Assembly (NCBI RefSeq): GCF_024461735.1
Contig: NZ_JANGAD010000002.1
Coordinates: 434,001-498,000, forward strand
DNA from: Anaerotignum propionicum
Lineage (GTDB): Bacteria; Bacillota; Clostridia; Lachnospirales; Anaerotignaceae
Direction: 5' to 3'
Length of the DNA: 64,000 nucleotides
A program made the translations under genes and the position numbers. Shown here piece after piece: positions 63,144 to 64,000 of this stretch. Each line of letters starts with the position of its first letter. Within the stretch, counting starts at the first letter, position 1. Under the pieces are notes generated by a model. It was given only the letters and a program-made list of their open reading frames with translations, was not told the origin of the DNA and made no database searches.

Positions 63144-63198
63144 AAAAGCCCGTATTGCACTAGATGAGAGGAACCCTCATCATGCAATCGGGCTTTTT
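63144..63198 (+). terminator. terminator after the membrane protein gene
   Basis: AAAAGCCCG with TTGCA pairs with TGCAA and CGGGCTTTT, with an inner ATGAG/CTCAT stem, and ends in six T residues. Confidence 0.88.
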
Positions 63199-63298
63199 TG
63201 TATGAAAGCATTCATTTGAAGTTTATATCAGTTTTATTCAGTCCCTTTGCCTTCTTTAAATTTGAAGAAAAAGCATATCTCTATTTATTAAAATTATA

Positions 63299-63346
63299 TT
63301 TCAATTGGGACATTTCCCTTTCAATTGCGACAAAATTTGATATACT
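63299..63346 (+). promoter_or_regulatory. promoter region with a 14-base direct repeat
   Basis: TTTCAATTGGGACA (63299-63312) and TTTCAATTGCGACA (63319-63332) differ by one base and are 20 bases apart, about two helical turns. A TATACT lies at 63341-63346 without a good -35, as expected for an activated promoter. The secreted-protein gene begins at 63412. Confidence 0.5.
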
Positions 63347-63411
63347 AAAGATAATTGTGTAAATAATGAAGGCGTCTGCCTTTTTGATGGGATATGCTTT
63401 AGGAGGTAACT

Positions 63412-64000
63412 ATGAAGGTTGGGATTAAGCGGCTGTTTCTTTCAGCTTTTGCCATAGGGATGATGATGACAAATGTGGCATATGCAAAAAAAATTAATAT
63501 GAATCTATTTTATGATGGGAAGAATCACGCATACAATGCGTCCGAGGTTAAAATAAACATTGATGGGAAGGAATTGCAACCTGAGGATATGCCTCCTGTG
63601 ATTATTGATGGCAGAACGGTGCTTCCCATGCGTTTGATTGCCAAGGCTCTGGGGTGTGAGGTTCTTTGGAATGAGGATACTAAGCAGGCATTTGTAATGA
63701 ATAACGATTCCACTGTTGCATTCACATTGGGAAGTAAAAAAGGTATTAAAAATGGTAAAGAATTTACCATGGATGTTCCGGCTATGGTTGTTAATGACAG
63801 AACGATGCTCCCTGTGAGGGCATTGGCTCAGGCTTTGGATTTGGATATTACTTGGGATGATCCCAATAGAACAGTAAACATTGGCGCAGGGAGCTCATCC
63901 ACAACGCCAACAACGCCAACAACGCCAACAACGCCAACAACCCCAACAACGCCAACAACCCAGGCGGTCAAAGTTTTTCAGGCTTCTGTACCCACCAGTA
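63412..64000 (+). CDS. secreted copper-amine-oxidase N-terminal domain protein (3' end outside window)
   Basis: The first 196 codons are visible. A signal peptide of about 25 residues ends in NVAYA before KK. Two copies of the beta-strand unit follow that defines the copper amine oxidase N-terminal domain in Clostridia: PPVIIDGRTVLPMRLIAKALG with VLWNEDTKQAFV, and PAMVVNDRTMLPVRALAQALD with ITWDDPNRTVNI. After about residue 160 there is a Thr-Thr-Pro linker and then an unknown domain cut by the window end. In these bacteria the domain is a cell-surface module rather than an oxidase. AGGAGGT precedes ATG 63412. Confidence 0.9.
   Translation, partial: MKVGIKRLFLSAFAIGMMMTNVAYAKKINMNLFYDGKNHAYNASEVKINIDGKELQPEDMPPVIIDGRTVLPMRLIAKALGCEVLWNEDTKQAFVMNNDSTVAFTLGSKKGIKNGKEFTMDVPAMVVNDRTMLPVRALAQALDLDITWDDPNRTVNIGAGSSSTTPTTPTTPTTPTTPTTPTTQAVKVFQASVPTS
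63901..63963 (+). repeat. in-frame 9-bp tandem repeat encoding Thr-Thr-Pro
   Basis: Six units of ACAACGCCA (the fifth has ACC for ACG) and a degenerate seventh. The repeat unit is a multiple of three, so gain or loss would change linker length without frameshift. Confidence 0.9.

Overview
The window is about 64 kb of low-GC DNA from a Gram-positive anaerobe of the class Clostridia. Support for this comes from an oxygen-sensitive class III ribonucleotide reductase, a T-box glycyl-tRNA synthetase leader, pyruvate phosphate dikinase, sporulation-associated genes (ytaF, a ylmC/ymxH-type gene), a flagellar basal-body operon and frequent TTG/GTG starts behind strong AGGAGG sites. The cells are therefore probably motile, spore-forming and fermentative. 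The species cannot be named from the sequence; a Lachnospirales-like lineage is a guess. No phage, insertion sequence or CRISPR array was recognised.

Region by region: 1-7157 is a conserved housekeeping block (pgpH end, ybeY, cdd, uracil-DNA glycosylase, a 151-aa unknown, era, a yqzL-like small gene, recO, T-box, glyS). 7158-8000 is a type A chloramphenicol acetyltransferase gene with a complete translational attenuator. A candidate small RNA with its own promoter and terminator follows, then ppdK (8642-11278). 11538-16489 is a MerR-type regulator divergent from a three-gene redox operon: a NuoG/GltD-like fusion, a stand-alone NuoF-type Fe-S domain and a cytosolic flavoprotein reductase that lacks the usual fumarate-binding residues. 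This is the best candidate for an undescribed biochemical system. 17216-23662 is flgBC-fliEFGHIJ, closed by a terminator.

23793-25084 (minus strand) holds an unlisted small membrane protein, an initiator tRNA and a YgjP-type metallopeptidase. 25509-29086 is a TAXI-type TRAP transporter operon. 29333-36030 holds a TipA-like MerR regulator, ytaF, a Ca2+-type P-ATPase, an alpha-oxoamine synthase and a Nif11-like small protein. 36381-40028 holds a soluble PocR chemoreceptor-like protein, trmL, a PerR-type regulator and a DUF2812 protein. 40095-44164 holds a membrane glycosyltransferase and a two-component system. 44434-48333 holds nrdG, nrdD and nrdR with NrdR boxes on the nrdD promoter. 48434-54620 holds small unknowns, a Gly/Cys-rich protein, addA and an EamA transporter. 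54741-64000 holds an M23 peptidase, a cluster of unknown and membrane-anchored proteins, tsaE-tsaB-rimI, a Lon-like protease and the start of a secreted copper-amine-oxidase-N-domain protein cut by the window end.

Starts were chosen from Shine-Dalgarno spacing, so several differ from the longest reading frame. Family names come from recognising motifs by eye; no database search was run.
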